NCBI GenBank assembly: GCA_944386455.1
Contig: CALXBC010000004.1
Coordinates: forward strand, 1-64,000
Reading direction: 5' to 3'
Source of the DNA: an uncultured Clostridia bacterium
Lineage (GTDB): Bacteria; Bacillota; Clostridia; Oscillospirales; Ruminococcaceae
Length of the DNA: 64,000 bases
The notes under the pieces are model-generated. The model ran no database searches and was not told where the DNA came from. It was given only the letters and a program-made list of their open reading frames with translations. The first letter of the stretch is position 1; each line of letters opens with the position of its first letter. The position numbers and the translations under genes were made by a program. Below are positions 16,184 to 26,063 of the stretch, in pieces.

Positions 16184-17854
16184 CTATTTGATGCTCTCAG
16201 GATCAAGCGCCTGAGAAATGTTCTTTACTTTTTCCCATTCTTCCCCATCCAGGCGGTATCCTGTTCCAGGGCCTGCATAGGTATTGGGATCATTGACAGA
16301 ACTATGAACATGGAAAAACTGATCCAAAATCGCAGCAGTGTGGAGATAATCCCCCGAAATACGCTGCTTCAGCATTTCCAGAATAGAAGCAGCTATATCA
16401 CCGCATTCTGTCCCAATCAGTGCCTTTACGATATCAACACCAGTATATTCTCCATTTTGAACCTTTTGTGCAGCCTTCAGATCTTCATTAATATTCCTTT
16501 TAATAGAAATATCCTTGCTGCCATGGGCGTAAACGCATTCCTCAATCTCCTCATCGGAAATTTCGGGAAATCCGAGCGCCTTGAAGACAATCTGCATTGC
16601 CTTAGCAGCATGCAGCCGCACCCGAATGACATCTTCTTCCCTCACGGGGCGCAGACCGCCGTCTACCTTTAAATCCCGCTGCAGCACATTGTAATCATCA
16701 AAGTCTTCAGCATCAAAATTTGATCCTGCAAACATATTGTCATAGTTCGGCGTAGCGCTATATCCGGAAAAGATAAAATCTGTTCCGGGAAGCATCTGCA
16801 TCAGCATCCGTGCTGTACGGCGAATGTCAGAATGAGAAAAGGTCTGGTCGTTGCTGGAAGCACATTCCAGGCCAAGCATGGCCGCCAGAACATTTTCCGC
16901 CAGCACCGCCCGAATACCAGACGGCACTGAACCGACCACTCCAATACAGCTGACCGAGCCGTTCTGCGTTCCCTGGACGCCCGCCCCCTTAATTACCAGC
17001 AGACAGCGTGCTTCCAGATAGAGCATCGACTTCTTTTCCGCGTTCCCCATTAAAGCTTCAGAGCCTGTACCAGAAGTACAGCGCATTTTCATTCCGCGTG
17101 AAGCATATGCAGCAGCGAGGAAGGTCTTGGAGTATGGTGTATCATCTCCGTCAATAAATACCTTTTCTGTTCCATAAACCGAAATGGTCTCTGCATAAGT
17201 GGTAATGCCAAGCATACCAAGCTTAAGTTCTGTTGCTTCTTCCACAGCACACTGAGAAAGAACACCCGGACGTCCGCATTGGGAACCAATCAGCAGTCCG
17301 ATCCCGCAAAGCGGCGCATAGCGCGCCACCCCAACGGTGGTCTCCATTTCATCAAAACCGCGCAGCGCTGACTCTGCCGCATCACAGGCAATTTGAATAG
17401 GGTTATCATTTAAGTTGGTGACATGGCACTGATTAGACGGAAACGCACGTTCCCGTACCTTTTGCATTGTCATCATCAGCTCTACGACATTCATGTGGTG
17501 CATGACCTCACACAGCTTGGCCGGTGTAAGGCCTCCCGCAATGCGGGTTATTTCCTTTTTATCCACATGGATATCGACCAGCATCCGCGCAATTTCCACC
17601 GAACTGAGTCGCATTGCTTCCTCTGCCACAGCCAGGTCTATCGCATGGTCTGCAATAAACGTATCAATAAAGTCGAAGTCTGCCCGCGGTTTAGAGTCCA
17701 TCTCAACAATGATGCCGTTTTCAATTTTTAAAGATGGCTTTGGATCATACGGTGAATCCATTGCGATCAACCCGTATTCCGGCCACTCCTTAATGAAACC
17801 GTCAAGATTGACAGGACGCTTGGCAAGCACTTCGAACCGTTTGCTTTGCGGCAT
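16184..17854 (-). CDS. pduC: B12-dependent propanediol dehydratase large subunit PduC
   Basis: 556 residues, the normal length. It carries the family start ([20 protein letters not shown]), the substrate/B12 TIM-barrel segments ([50 protein letters not shown]), and the C-terminal conserved helices. With PduD and PduE it dehydrates 1,2-propanediol by a 5'-deoxyadenosyl radical. A cobalamin enzyme is notable here because microcompartments that enclose a deoxysugar aldolase often use a glycyl-radical dehydratase instead. Confidence 0.96.
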   Translation of the reverse strand: MPQSKRFEVLAKRPVNLDGFIKEWPEYGLIAMDSPYDPKPSLKIENGIIVEMDSKPRADFDFIDTFIADHAIDLAVAEEAMRLSSVEIARMLVDIHVDKKEITRIAGGLTPAKLCEVMHHMNVVELMMTMQKVRERAFPSNQCHVTNLNDNPIQIACDAAESALRGFDEMETTVGVARYAPLCGIGLLIGSQCGRPGVLSQCAVEEATELKLGMLGITTYAETISVYGTEKVFIDGDDTPYSKTFLAAAYASRGMKMRCTSGTGSEALMGNAEKKSMLYLEARCLLVIKGAGVQGTQNGSVSCIGVVGSVPSGIRAVLAENVLAAMLGLECASSNDQTFSHSDIRRTARMLMQMLPGTDFIFSGYSATPNYDNMFAGSNFDAEDFDDYNVLQRDLKVDGGLRPVREEDVIRVRLHAAKAMQIVFKALGFPEISDEEIEECVYAHGSKDISIKRNINEDLKAAQKVQNGEYTGVDIVKALIGTECGDIAASILEMLKQRISGDYLHTAAILDQFFHVHSSVNDPNTYAGPGTGYRLDGEEWEKVKNISQALDPESIK

Positions 17855-17869
17855 AATGTCACCTACTAA

Positions 17870-18733
17870 TTATTTTTTTAATTCAGCCATGATCTTACGA
17901 GTGATTGCTTCCACTAAAGCGTCAGTCTCGCTGCCGCTCTTGCAGGAACACCCTGCTGCAGGCATGTTAGCCGGTACATCAGTCATGACCGCAGCCTTTG
18001 TGCCTTTTTGCGTACCATCCGGATTCAAGGAGTTAGTGGGAACCGAATCGCCGGGAAGAACCTCGCACTGCGGGCAGCCCGGATGCTTACCAGGAGCACC
18101 AAACTTCTTACGCAGGTCAAGCAAGGTGTTGATCTGCTCACAATCAAGCTGTTTCGGGCCTCCGAGCTGACGGGCATAAAGCGAAACTTTAGCGAAATAT
18201 TCAGTGGATTCCATATTGAAATAAGCCTTGATCAGCGTATTACCAACAGTCAGCGCACCATGATTTTTCAGCAGGAATGCATCATGCTTCTGGATATAAG
18301 GCATCAGAGAATCCGGAATCTCCATTGTGGAAGGAGTACCATACTCACAAATCGGCACGGTTCCCAAGAAGATAACTGCTTCCGGCATAATATAGGTATC
18401 AAGCGGAATATTGCAGACAGCATGGGCTGTTGCAATCGGAGGATGTGCATGAACAACAGCGTTTACATCAGGGCGCTCCTGATAAACCTTCAAGTGCATT
18501 TTAAACTCAGAAGAAGGATTGAGCGTTCCTTCCAGCTTATTGCCTTTTCCATCGACTTTAATAATCATGTCCGGGGTCATAAAGCCCTTGGACACACCGG
18601 TAGGCGTGCAATAAAATTCATTGTCGTTTACCTTGACGGAGATGTTGCCGTCATTTGCAGCGACAAAACCGTTCATATAAATTCTTCTGCCGATTTCGCA
18701 TATTTCTTTTTTGATTTCATATGCAGATGTCAT
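17870..18733 (-). CDS. Class II deoxysugar-phosphate aldolase with C-terminal encapsulation peptide
   Basis: About 287 residues from ATG 18733 (AAAGGAG upstream). The aldolase domain covers residues 1 to about 210 with NDGNISVK, TPTGVSKG, the zinc histidines VHAHPP and KNHGAL. It cleaves L-rhamnulose-1-phosphate (or L-fuculose-1-phosphate) to DHAP and L-lactaldehyde. A Cys-bearing linker (PGCPQCEV; GCSCK) then leads to a final amphipathic helix DALVEAITRKIMAELKK, an encapsulation-type tag. So the aldolase is probably inside the shell. Neighbouring RhaA and RhaB indicate rhamnulose-1-phosphate as the main substrate. Confidence 0.9.
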   Translation of the reverse strand: MTSAYEIKKEICEIGRRIYMNGFVAANDGNISVKVNDNEFYCTPTGVSKGFMTPDMIIKVDGKGNKLEGTLNPSSEFKMHLKVYQERPDVNAVVHAHPPIATAHAVCNIPLDTYIMPEAVIFLGTVPICEYGTPSTMEIPDSLMPYIQKHDAFLLKNHGALTVGNTLIKAYFNMESTEYFAKVSLYARQLGGPKQLDCEQINTLLDLRKKFGAPGKHPGCPQCEVLPGDSVPTNSLNPDGTQKGTKAAVMTDVPANMPAAGCSCKSGSETDALVEAITRKIMAELKK

Positions 18734-18804
18734 GATTTTCAATCTCCTTTTTCTTAATTTTACTATCCATCGCTTTATAGAAATCCCCTTTGGGAAAATC
18801 TAAC

Positions 18805-20007
18805 TTATTTGGAAGCGTTAACGATCCGTTCCGTATCAAGTGCAATCATATACTCTTCATCAGTCGGAATAACCAGTGTCTTTACCGTCGCATCCGGAGC
18901 GCTCAAATCGACAAGCTCTCCCCGCGGGCAGTTATGATTCAGCTCCTGATTGAGCTTAATACCCAAAAATTCCAAGCCCTCGGTTCCGATTTCCCTCATT
19001 TGATCAGAATTTTCTCCAATACCAGCGGTAAATATCAGGACATCAATGCCACCCATCGCCGCCGCAAAAGCACCAATATATTTCCGAAGCTGGTGTGCGA
19101 CCATATTTTTTGCAACCACTGCCATATGCTCTCCTTTTTCGGCAGCAGCACAGACGTCGCGCCAATCGCTCGAAATACCGGTTACTCCCAGAAAACCGGA
19201 CTTTTTATTCAGAAGACTGTCCACTTCAGCAGCAGTCATCCCCTCATCTTTAATCAAATAAGTGACAACAGCCGGGTCGATTGAGCCAGAGCGGGTTCCC
19301 ATCATAATTCCGTCAAGCGGTGTAAAGCCCATGGTTGTATCAAAACTCTTGCCGTCTTTAATCGCAGTAATCGAAGAGCCGTTCCCCAAATGACAGGAAA
19401 CAATCTTCAGGTCTTTTATATCTTTGCCAAGAAACTCTGCTGCTTTAGCAGATACATAACGGTGAGAGGTTCCGTGAAAACCATACCGCTTGATCTGATA
19501 TTTCTCATAAAGCTCATACGGCAATGGGAACAGGTAAACATGCTCCGGCATTGTGGTGTGAAATGATGTATCAAATACTGTTACCTGCGGAACATTGCCC
19601 ATAATCTTTTTACAGGCCTCAATTCCTTTGACAACCGGCGGATTGTGAAGCGGTGCCAGTTTTTCGGTAGTACGAAGATACGCCAGAGCTTCATCATCAA
19701 CCAGAACAGATTCTTTAAACTTACCGCCATGCGCCACACGCTGTCCGATTGCATCAATGTCCTTGACACTGTCGATTACACCGTATTCGCTCCCGGTCAG
19801 CAGGCCGATTACCACCTTAATTGCATCATCATGGTTATTCAGCGTGACCTCGTTTTTGTAAGTTCTGCCGTCCCAGGCAGTGTGTTTTACCGCGCCGTCG
19901 ATTCCAATCCTTTCACACAGCCCCTTAGCAAGCACCTTCTTGGTATCCATATCGAACAGCTGATACTTTAAGGAAGAGCTTCCGGAGTTGATTACCAATA
20001 CATTCAT
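18805..20007 (-). CDS. ackA: Acetate/propionate kinase
   Basis: About 400 residues from ATG 20007 (AAAGGA upstream). The acetokinase signatures are complete: VLVINSGSSSLKYQLFD at the start, YGFHGTSHRYVS with the catalytic His, and FTAGIGENS near the end. It turns propionyl-phosphate from PduL, or acetyl-phosphate, into the acid plus ATP, standing in for PduW. No encapsulation peptide is seen, so it probably acts in the cytosol. It lies between the rhamnulokinase and the aldolase. Confidence 0.96.
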   Translation of the reverse strand: MNVLVINSGSSSLKYQLFDMDTKKVLAKGLCERIGIDGAVKHTAWDGRTYKNEVTLNNHDDAIKVVIGLLTGSEYGVIDSVKDIDAIGQRVAHGGKFKESVLVDDEALAYLRTTEKLAPLHNPPVVKGIEACKKIMGNVPQVTVFDTSFHTTMPEHVYLFPLPYELYEKYQIKRYGFHGTSHRYVSAKAAEFLGKDIKDLKIVSCHLGNGSSITAIKDGKSFDTTMGFTPLDGIMMGTRSGSIDPAVVTYLIKDEGMTAAEVDSLLNKKSGFLGVTGISSDWRDVCAAAEKGEHMAVVAKNMVAHQLRKYIGAFAAAMGGIDVLIFTAGIGENSDQMREIGTEGLEFLGIKLNQELNHNCPRGELVDLSAPDATVKTLVIPTDEEYMIALDTERIVNASK

Positions 20008-20076
20008 TTTTCTGATCTTTCCTTTCTGACATCTCTCAGAATGTTTTGATATTGGTCCCATAGCTTAATAAAGCCG

Positions 20077-21543
20077 TTATTTTCCAATATATTTGACAAA
20101 TTCCCGGTAGGCTGTCTCACAGTCTTTACCGCCCGGCTGATAATAAACAGGATTCAGACTGTCCGCTATCACCTTTCGGGCTGCTGTGATATCCGCAAGT
20201 TCACCTAAGGATATCAACTGCACTGCAATGTTTCCGGTCGCGGTTGCTTCGATCGGACCGGCAATAACCTTAACATTGCAAAAATCCGCTGTCATTTGGC
20301 ATAAAAGATTATCTTTGGTGCCGCCGCCCACCATATGAATTGCATCATATTTTTTACCAGTTACATCAATTAGGTTTTCCAGTGTCCAGCGATATTTCAT
20401 TGCCAGGCTCTGATAAATACAGCGCATGATTTCACCGCGGGTCTGCGGAACATACTGGCCAGTTCTCGCACAAAAATCCTGCACCCGTTTCGGAAGGTTT
20501 CCAGGCGTTTCAAAGGATGGGTCGTCTACATCAATAAAGCATTTGAACGGCTCAACAGCAAGCGCTTCCCGTTCCAAATCGCCATAGCTGACATCAGCGC
20601 CTTCCCGAATCCACTGACGGCGGGATTCCTGAATCAGCCACAGCCCCATAATATTCTTTAAAAAGCGAATTTTTCCACCATATCCGCCCTCGTTGGTGAA
20701 GTTATGCTCTTCCGCTTTTTCATTGATCACCGGATGCGGCAGCTCTGTTCCAAACAAAGACCAAGTACCGCAGCTGATATAAACAAAGTCGTTGCCTGTG
20801 TTCGGCACCGAAACAACAGCAGAAGCAGTATCGTGCGTTGCAACTGCGATGACGGGTACTTTTTTCGCACCGAGTTCCTCGCAAATTTCATCGGACAGAA
20901 GCCCGTACGGCGTACCAGGCGCAATGATTTCCGGCAGAATGGATGTCGGAATACTCAGCTTTTCCAGCAATTCCTTGTCCCATTGTTTGGTTTCAGGATT
21001 TATCATCTGGCTGGTAGAAGCAATCGTATATTCCGCCTTTTTGACGCCAGTCAGGAAATAAGCCATCAGATCAGGAACAAAAAGCATCGTCTCTGCCCGG
21101 TCTAAAAGCTCCGGCCGCTGCTTCCGCAATGAGTACAGCTGAAATAAAGTGTTTAACCGCGCAAACTGACAGCCAGTCCGGCTGTACATCTCAGATTTCG
21201 GTACTACTTCAGCAGCCGCCTCAATCATTCCGACAGTCCGCTCGTCACGATAGTGAATCGGATTCTCCAACAACCGACCATCCTTGTCAAGCAATCCGAA
21301 ATCAACACCCCAGGTGTCAATACCAATCGCATCAAATCCGCCATTATTGACCGCTTTAACAATTCCTTGTTTGATCTCAAACATAAGTCTGAGAATGTCC
21401 CAGTAAAACACGCCGTTCAGCTTCACCGGATCATTGGAAAAGCGGTGGATCTCTTCCATAGATATGGTTTTTCCATCAAAGGAAGCAAGCATCGCACGTC
21501 CGCTGGAAGCGCCGAAGTCAAAAGCCAGAATTTTTTTAGCCAT
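20077..21543 (-). CDS. rhaB: Rhamnulokinase
   Basis: About 488 residues of the FGGY kinase family. AFDFGASSGRAMLASFDG at the N terminus, GIDTWGVDFGLLD, and the C-terminal MVGGGTKDNLLCQMTADF are RhaB hallmarks. It phosphorylates L-rhamnulose at C1 with ATP. The start ATG 21543 is chosen because AGGAGG precedes it; a further ATG at 21561 lies before that signal. No targeting helix is present, so phosphorylation should happen outside the compartment. Confidence 0.95.
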   Translation of the reverse strand: MAKKILAFDFGASSGRAMLASFDGKTISMEEIHRFSNDPVKLNGVFYWDILRLMFEIKQGIVKAVNNGGFDAIGIDTWGVDFGLLDKDGRLLENPIHYRDERTVGMIEAAAEVVPKSEMYSRTGCQFARLNTLFQLYSLRKQRPELLDRAETMLFVPDLMAYFLTGVKKAEYTIASTSQMINPETKQWDKELLEKLSIPTSILPEIIAPGTPYGLLSDEICEELGAKKVPVIAVATHDTASAVVSVPNTGNDFVYISCGTWSLFGTELPHPVINEKAEEHNFTNEGGYGGKIRFLKNIMGLWLIQESRRQWIREGADVSYGDLEREALAVEPFKCFIDVDDPSFETPGNLPKRVQDFCARTGQYVPQTRGEIMRCIYQSLAMKYRWTLENLIDVTGKKYDAIHMVGGGTKDNLLCQMTADFCNVKVIAGPIEATATGNIAVQLISLGELADITAARKVIADSLNPVYYQPGGKDCETAYREFVKYIGK

Positions 21544-21581
21544 ATTCTTTCCTCCTGTCATCTTATTTGGCGTATGGCTTA

Positions 21582-22841
21582 TTATCTTTTAGAAAGAATG
21601 TTTGCCTCGTATTCCCGAACAGCATCCAACCATTCAGTACCGATACCAGCATTTTTCTTAAGACAATAATAATCCCACACTAATCCAAACGGTGCAGATT
21701 TAAATTCCTGTGTGTAAGCCAGCCGCCCCGTCACATCACCTTTTGCTTCCAATTCCTTCATCAGTCCGACCGGCTGGAGCAGTGCAGCTAAAATCGCCTT
21801 GCGAGTATTGCGCAGACCGATTACCCAGGCGGCGATACGGTTAATGGAAGCGTCAAAAAAGTCAGTGGCAATATAAGTATCCTGCAGCTTATCGAGCCGA
21901 ACCAATTCTTCCATTATGGTTTTTGTTTCATCGTCAAGCGCCACAACATGGTCGGAATCCCAACGAACCGGGCGGGACACATGAAGCAGCACCTTATCAG
22001 TAAATGCAAAAACTGAGGACAGCTTGGCAGAAACCATTTCGGTTGGATGATAATGTCCAGTATCAAGAGTCATAATAATATGATCCGTCTTTTTCGACAG
22101 TACATAGCCCATGCAGAATTCATGAGAACCGACCGTATAGCTTTCCAGCCCGATACCGAAGACTTTGGACTCAATACCATCCATCACATTTTTGACATCC
22201 TTTGTGGCTTCAAAAATCTGGTCATAGCTGTCTTTCAAACGCAGACGCGGACTCAGGGTGTCGACCGGGAATTCTTTATCGCCATCCGGTGTCCAGTGGT
22301 TGATAACGCAGGTTTCACCAGTTTTTTCTGCAAAATATCCGCCAATTTTACGGCAGCGAATACCATGTTCAATCCAAAATTCCCGTACCTTATCATCCGC
22401 AGCGGACAGTGTTCCCTTGTCGCTCTTGGGATGTGAAAAATATGTCGGGTTAAAGTCCATTCCCAGTTTCCGTTCTACTGCCCATTTTACCCAATTTTCA
22501 AAGTGCTTTGGCTCAATTTCATTTCTGTCTACAAAATCATCAGCTTCCAAATAACTAGCATGGAGGTTTATTTTTTTGACCCCAGGTATGTATTTCATTG
22601 CAAAGTCCAAGTCATCGCGAAGCTCTTCCGCATTACGGGCTTTTCCAGGATAATTGCCTGTGGTCTGGATACCGCCGGTCAGAGCACCGGCCGATTTTTC
22701 AAAACCGGTTACATCGTCGCCCTGCCAGCAGTGAATGGAAAGCGGTGTGCTATCGCAAATTTCCAGCGCCTTTTCAACATCAATACCATAATGAGCATAC
22801 AATTCTTTTGCCACTTCAAAACCTTTTTCAATATTTTTCAT
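21582..22841 (-). CDS. rhaA: L-rhamnose isomerase
   Basis: 419 residues, full length for RhaA. Typical segments are IHCWQGDDVTGFE, the metal-binding MDFNPTYFSHPKS and TLDTGHYHPTE, and KVLLHVSRPVRWDSDHVV. It interconverts L-rhamnose and L-rhamnulose with divalent metal and is the clearest evidence that the operon serves rhamnose. It is the first gene of the long leftward operon and lies 258 nt from the divergent DeoR regulator. Confidence 0.97.
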   Translation of the reverse strand: MKNIEKGFEVAKELYAHYGIDVEKALEICDSTPLSIHCWQGDDVTGFEKSAGALTGGIQTTGNYPGKARNAEELRDDLDFAMKYIPGVKKINLHASYLEADDFVDRNEIEPKHFENWVKWAVERKLGMDFNPTYFSHPKSDKGTLSAADDKVREFWIEHGIRCRKIGGYFAEKTGETCVINHWTPDGDKEFPVDTLSPRLRLKDSYDQIFEATKDVKNVMDGIESKVFGIGLESYTVGSHEFCMGYVLSKKTDHIIMTLDTGHYHPTEMVSAKLSSVFAFTDKVLLHVSRPVRWDSDHVVALDDETKTIMEELVRLDKLQDTYIATDFFDASINRIAAWVIGLRNTRKAILAALLQPVGLMKELEAKGDVTGRLAYTQEFKSAPFGLVWDYYCLKKNAGIGTEWLDAVREYEANILSKR

Positions 22842-22901
22842 TCAAACACCCTCTTTTTCAAAATTGAAAGCACTATCTTGATTTAAATACTCTATGATGT
22901 T

Positions 22902-22931
22902 ATTATACTAATAAAAGGCCTATTTTGTCTA
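22902..22931 (-). promoter_or_regulatory. Main promoter of the rhamnose microcompartment operon
   Basis: On the minus strand TAGACA (22926-22931) and TATAAT (22902-22907) are 18 nt apart and lie 60-90 nt upstream of rhaA. No other strong promoter is evident before the operon. A 15-bp palindrome sits just upstream of the -35 box. Confidence 0.75.
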
Positions 22932-22946
22932 CCTTTGGCGTGAAAA

Positions 22947-23000
22947 TTGATAAATTATCAATATTTTTGATTATTTCTTTCATAAAAAATCAATATTGAT
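22947..23000. promoter_or_regulatory. Palindromic operators between rhaA and the DeoR regulator
   Basis: There are two perfect palindromes: TTGATAAATTATCAA at 22947-22961 and ATCAATATTGAT at 22989-23000. TTGAT/ATCAA half-sites recur between and after them. They lie in the divergent intergenic region, where a DeoR-type repressor would control both directions. The link to this protein is inferred. Confidence 0.6.
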
Positions 23001-23099
23001 CACAAAATGATTGATTCACTGTCATAATCACATTTTTATTCTGTATTTTCATATAAAATATGTGAATTTTAAATATAATTGTAAATAGAGGTGCATAAA

Positions 23100-23870
23100 A
23101 TGTTCGCATATGAACGAAAGCAGCAAATTTTGGATATCCTTAAAATTAAAAAAGCAATTTCGGTTGATGAACTATGCAAAACGCTATATACCAGCGGTGC
23201 GACGATCCGGCGGGATCTGCAGGTTCTGGAAAAAGACAATTTAATCAAACGTACCCATGGCGGTGCAGTTCTGCTGGAAGGCAACTCCACGGAAACCCCG
23301 CTGGTTCTGCGGGAAAGCGAAAATTCCGGCCAGAAACAGCTGATTTCAGAACTGGCAATTGAACATATCGCTGACGGTATGACCATATTTCTGGACTCCA
23401 GCAGCACAGTTTCCTATATTATTCGCAGACTCACCCCTTTCCAGGGACTTAAAATTATCACGAACGGCATCAAAACAGCTTCCCTCTTATCCGACTATAA
23501 AAACATCAAAACTTATTGTACCGGCGGCGTGATAAGGGATAATTCCCGTTCTCTGGTAGGACATAATGCTGAGCAGTTTATTGCGCAGTTCAATGCCGAT
23601 GTCTGCTTCATGTCCTGCCGCGGAATGAGCGCAGAAATTGGAGCGACTGATCCCAGTGATGAAGAGGCCTTTGTCAAAAAGGAATACATCCGAAACAGCC
23701 GCAAACGAATTTTGTTATGCGATACCACAAAAATCAATGTGAATTATTTCTCCAAGGTGGCTCCTTTGAGCGAATTTGATCAAATTATCACCAACGATCC
23801 AGAAACAACCTTAAAATTCAGCATCTTTACTCGTCATGCCGCAGCAACACCTGACGGCAGGGTAAAATAA
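23100..23870 (+). CDS. DeoR-family transcriptional regulator
   Basis: About 256 residues. An N-terminal winged helix-turn-helix (ERKQQILDILKIKKAISVDE, then TIRRDLQVLE and HGGAVL) is followed by the DeoR sugar-phosphate sensor domain (DGMTIFLDSSSTVSYI; GVIRDNSRSLVG). The start at ATG 23100 has AGAGGTG upstream. It is divergent from the rhamnose operon and is the likely local repressor. Its effector would be a phosphorylated intermediate such as rhamnulose-1-phosphate. Confidence 0.92.
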   Translation: MFAYERKQQILDILKIKKAISVDELCKTLYTSGATIRRDLQVLEKDNLIKRTHGGAVLLEGNSTETPLVLRESENSGQKQLISELAIEHIADGMTIFLDSSSTVSYIIRRLTPFQGLKIITNGIKTASLLSDYKNIKTYCTGGVIRDNSRSLVGHNAEQFIAQFNADVCFMSCRGMSAEIGATDPSDEEAFVKKEYIRNSRKRILLCDTTKINVNYFSKVAPLSEFDQIITNDPETTLKFSIFTRHAAATPDGRVK

Positions 23871-23909
23871 AAACTGCTGCAGAACAGCAATAAGGAATGA
23901 TTCACTCAA

Positions 23910-24122
23910 ATGAATGCCGAAAAACGTTTTGCTTTATTTGAACAAATGCCTGTCCCAAGGGCTGTTTTGACTTTAGCGGTTCCAACGATATTAAGTTCCC
24001 TTGCTGATGCAAGGGAAAAGCACGCAATGCGATACACGCCATGCCGGGGCTTAAGCCAAGTTACAAATGGCTTATTTTTCTTATATCTTAAAAAACTAAC
24101 CCTAAACCGAATTGAGGTTTAG
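23910..24122 (+). pseudogene. Truncated remnant of a MATE-family efflux transporter
   Basis: The first 30 or so residues (EKRFALFEQMPVPRAVLTLA, then VPTILSSLAD) match the start of MATE multidrug/sodium antiporters, which are normally about 450 residues. After residue 32 the similarity stops and the reading continues into unrelated sequence, ending at 70 residues. All other transmembrane segments are missing. It is best read as a deletion relic, still followed by an intact terminator. Confidence 0.7.
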
Positions 24123-24126
24123 GGTT
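24098..24126. terminator. Intrinsic terminator
   Basis: AACCCTAAACC (24098-24108) pairs with GGTTTAGGGTT (24116-24126) and is followed by TTT on the plus strand. A-rich sequence on the other side may let it also serve the leftward hydrolase gene. Confidence 0.8.
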
Positions 24127-24180
24127 TTTCTACAGACTGAACCGTTTTGCTTGTTTATCTAGTACGGTTAAAGACAGAAG

Positions 24181-25866
24181 TTATGACTTTTTAATATCAA
24201 TGCTGATATTTGCAGCGGATGAAGAAGAAACAGGAAACACCCTCCAGCTCTCCGGGAGCCAGTTCGGTCCGGATACAATTCTTACATATCTTGCCATCAC
24301 AGGTGGAAAGGAAACATTTTTTTCGTCCATAGAACGTTTCCATTCTCCGGATGCAACCGGAATATAATGTTCTCCGTCTGTGCTTACAAAAACAGAGTAC
24401 AGGGAAATGTGACTGATAAGTTTTTCACCCGCGCCGTCCTGTCTGGGCAATACTCTGATACGACATATTTCATATTCCTGATCCAGTTGAAATGTAATCT
24501 GGCTCAGGATGTCTCCGGTTGTCCACCAGAAGGTATCCGTTTTTCCGTCCAATAATTTTTCAGGCCCACAGCCGCAAACGGTAGAAGAGGATGATAACAC
24601 AGACATTTTTTCACGCGGCAGAGTTTCGGTTTGAAATTCTTCCTTTGGGAGTTCTTCGCAGTTCAGTTTGATAACAGTGTCCAAAACATCCCATTCATCA
24701 GGCACAAGAATCGTAATGCCGTCATTATCATACTGGATTTCAGCTGGATTGCCGGTGCGCAGCATTTCTGCTGAAACAAAGCGTTTTCCATCTCTTGGAA
24801 GAGGAAGACGAATCCGTTTTTCTTCAGGCGGACAAAGCACATGAATATACTCATAGCGGCCGCCTGCTGAAGTTGTAGCTGTAATTCCGTAAAGCAAATC
24901 AGGAATCCGAAATCCGGCGGGCGTTATATACGAACGGCTCGGAAGCGTATTTTTCAAAGATTCTGCTATTGGCTGCACCAACTTTGAAAACTGAAGCAGC
25001 GTTTCTTTTACGTTTGGCTCAAAACCGCCGCCGACATAAGGAGAAGCACCGATTGCAAGACCGCCGCCTTCCGTATTCGCCCCACAGGTAAGCACAAAAA
25101 GTTTGAAAAGATGCTCTGGTGTGTATTTGGCAGCATTTTTTACGGTATTCGGTTTGGTAGACCACCACCAGTCTGACAGACAGATAACAGTCTGGGTAGG
25201 ATATGCCATTCTGTCCTCTGCGACGGCAAAATCAGCCATACCGTCCTCACGGGAACCATAATCGACAGCATCATTTGATTCCCCGTTCCCTACAACCACA
25301 ACATCAGGATTGGCTGACTTTATCGTTTGATATAACCGTTTAAAATCAATCATCGTCAGAAACGGTTTGTCAAAAATCATATCAAAGTAATAGGAGTCAA
25401 TATCTGTTCCGTATCTGGCTGCCAGTTCAGCAAAAAAACCGTTAACAAAGTCATTCCATCTCTGGTAACCGCATGCAGAATCATGAAATCCAAGTCTTGT
25501 CCTGTCCTCTTCTTTCATGGTATCGCCTATAGTGGCATGAATATAAAGCTGCAGTTTAATGTTCCGCTTATGAAGCGCGTCGATTAATTCCCGAATAACA
25601 TCTCTTTCCGCAGAGTGTCCGGGAAGCATCTTTTTCAGATATTCACTTGGATAAAGCGGATACATGTTAGCATGGTAAGCAGTGAAATTGACATAATCCA
25701 CACCGATTTCTGCACATTCGCAGGCAAACGCTTCCGCATCGAAGCCATCGATCAGTTCCCGAAACGTTTGAGGCTGGCTCCCGTCCGGATAGCATCCACA
25801 CTTTCCACCTCCTTCATAAGCAAAAGTAACATATAAACCCAGTTTTGAAGTCAGATAAAAATTCAT
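24181..25866 (-). CDS. Alpha-L-fucosidase-like glycoside hydrolase with C-terminal discoidin/CBM32-type domain
   Basis: 561 residues and no signal peptide. Residues 1 to about 400 form a TIM-barrel resembling GH29 alpha-L-fucosidases (VDYVNFTAYHANMYPLYPS; SYYFDMIFDKP near residue 170, where the nucleophile Asp is expected). Residues about 420-555 look like a coagulation factor 5/8 type C module (KLLDGKTDTFWWTTGD; ISLYSVFVSTDGEHY; ARYVRIVSGPN). Family assignment is by motif only and another retaining hydrolase is possible. The weak Shine-Dalgarno suggests low expression. It may feed fucose into the neighbouring deoxysugar pathway. Confidence 0.65.
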   Translation of the reverse strand: MNFYLTSKLGLYVTFAYEGGGKCGCYPDGSQPQTFRELIDGFDAEAFACECAEIGVDYVNFTAYHANMYPLYPSEYLKKMLPGHSAERDVIRELIDALHKRNIKLQLYIHATIGDTMKEEDRTRLGFHDSACGYQRWNDFVNGFFAELAARYGTDIDSYYFDMIFDKPFLTMIDFKRLYQTIKSANPDVVVVGNGESNDAVDYGSREDGMADFAVAEDRMAYPTQTVICLSDWWWSTKPNTVKNAAKYTPEHLFKLFVLTCGANTEGGGLAIGASPYVGGGFEPNVKETLLQFSKLVQPIAESLKNTLPSRSYITPAGFRIPDLLYGITATTSAGGRYEYIHVLCPPEEKRIRLPLPRDGKRFVSAEMLRTGNPAEIQYDNDGITILVPDEWDVLDTVIKLNCEELPKEEFQTETLPREKMSVLSSSSTVCGCGPEKLLDGKTDTFWWTTGDILSQITFQLDQEYEICRIRVLPRQDGAGEKLISHISLYSVFVSTDGEHYIPVASGEWKRSMDEKNVSFPPVMARYVRIVSGPNWLPESWRVFPVSSSSAANISIDIKKS

Positions 25867-26063
25867 CTCAATCCCAGCTTTCTTTTCCGACAGTTTTAGG
25901 CTTTGCCGCCTTTATCATATCATGTTGCACAGAACATGTCTACGGACAGGAAAGCTATTTGTTTGTCGAAAAGTAAGTTTTTCAGATCGTTATTTTCAAT
26001 AATAATCCTATCCGCTGCATAAATTTTCCTGCTGTTTGTAAAATGATGCCGCAATTACACCTA

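Noticed and set aside
22842..23099. A cobalamin riboswitch or PocR-type control ahead of the B12-dependent operon
   Set aside because: The leader between the promoter and rhaA is about 55 nt, too short for a cobalamin riboswitch, and no B12-box-like sequence is seen.
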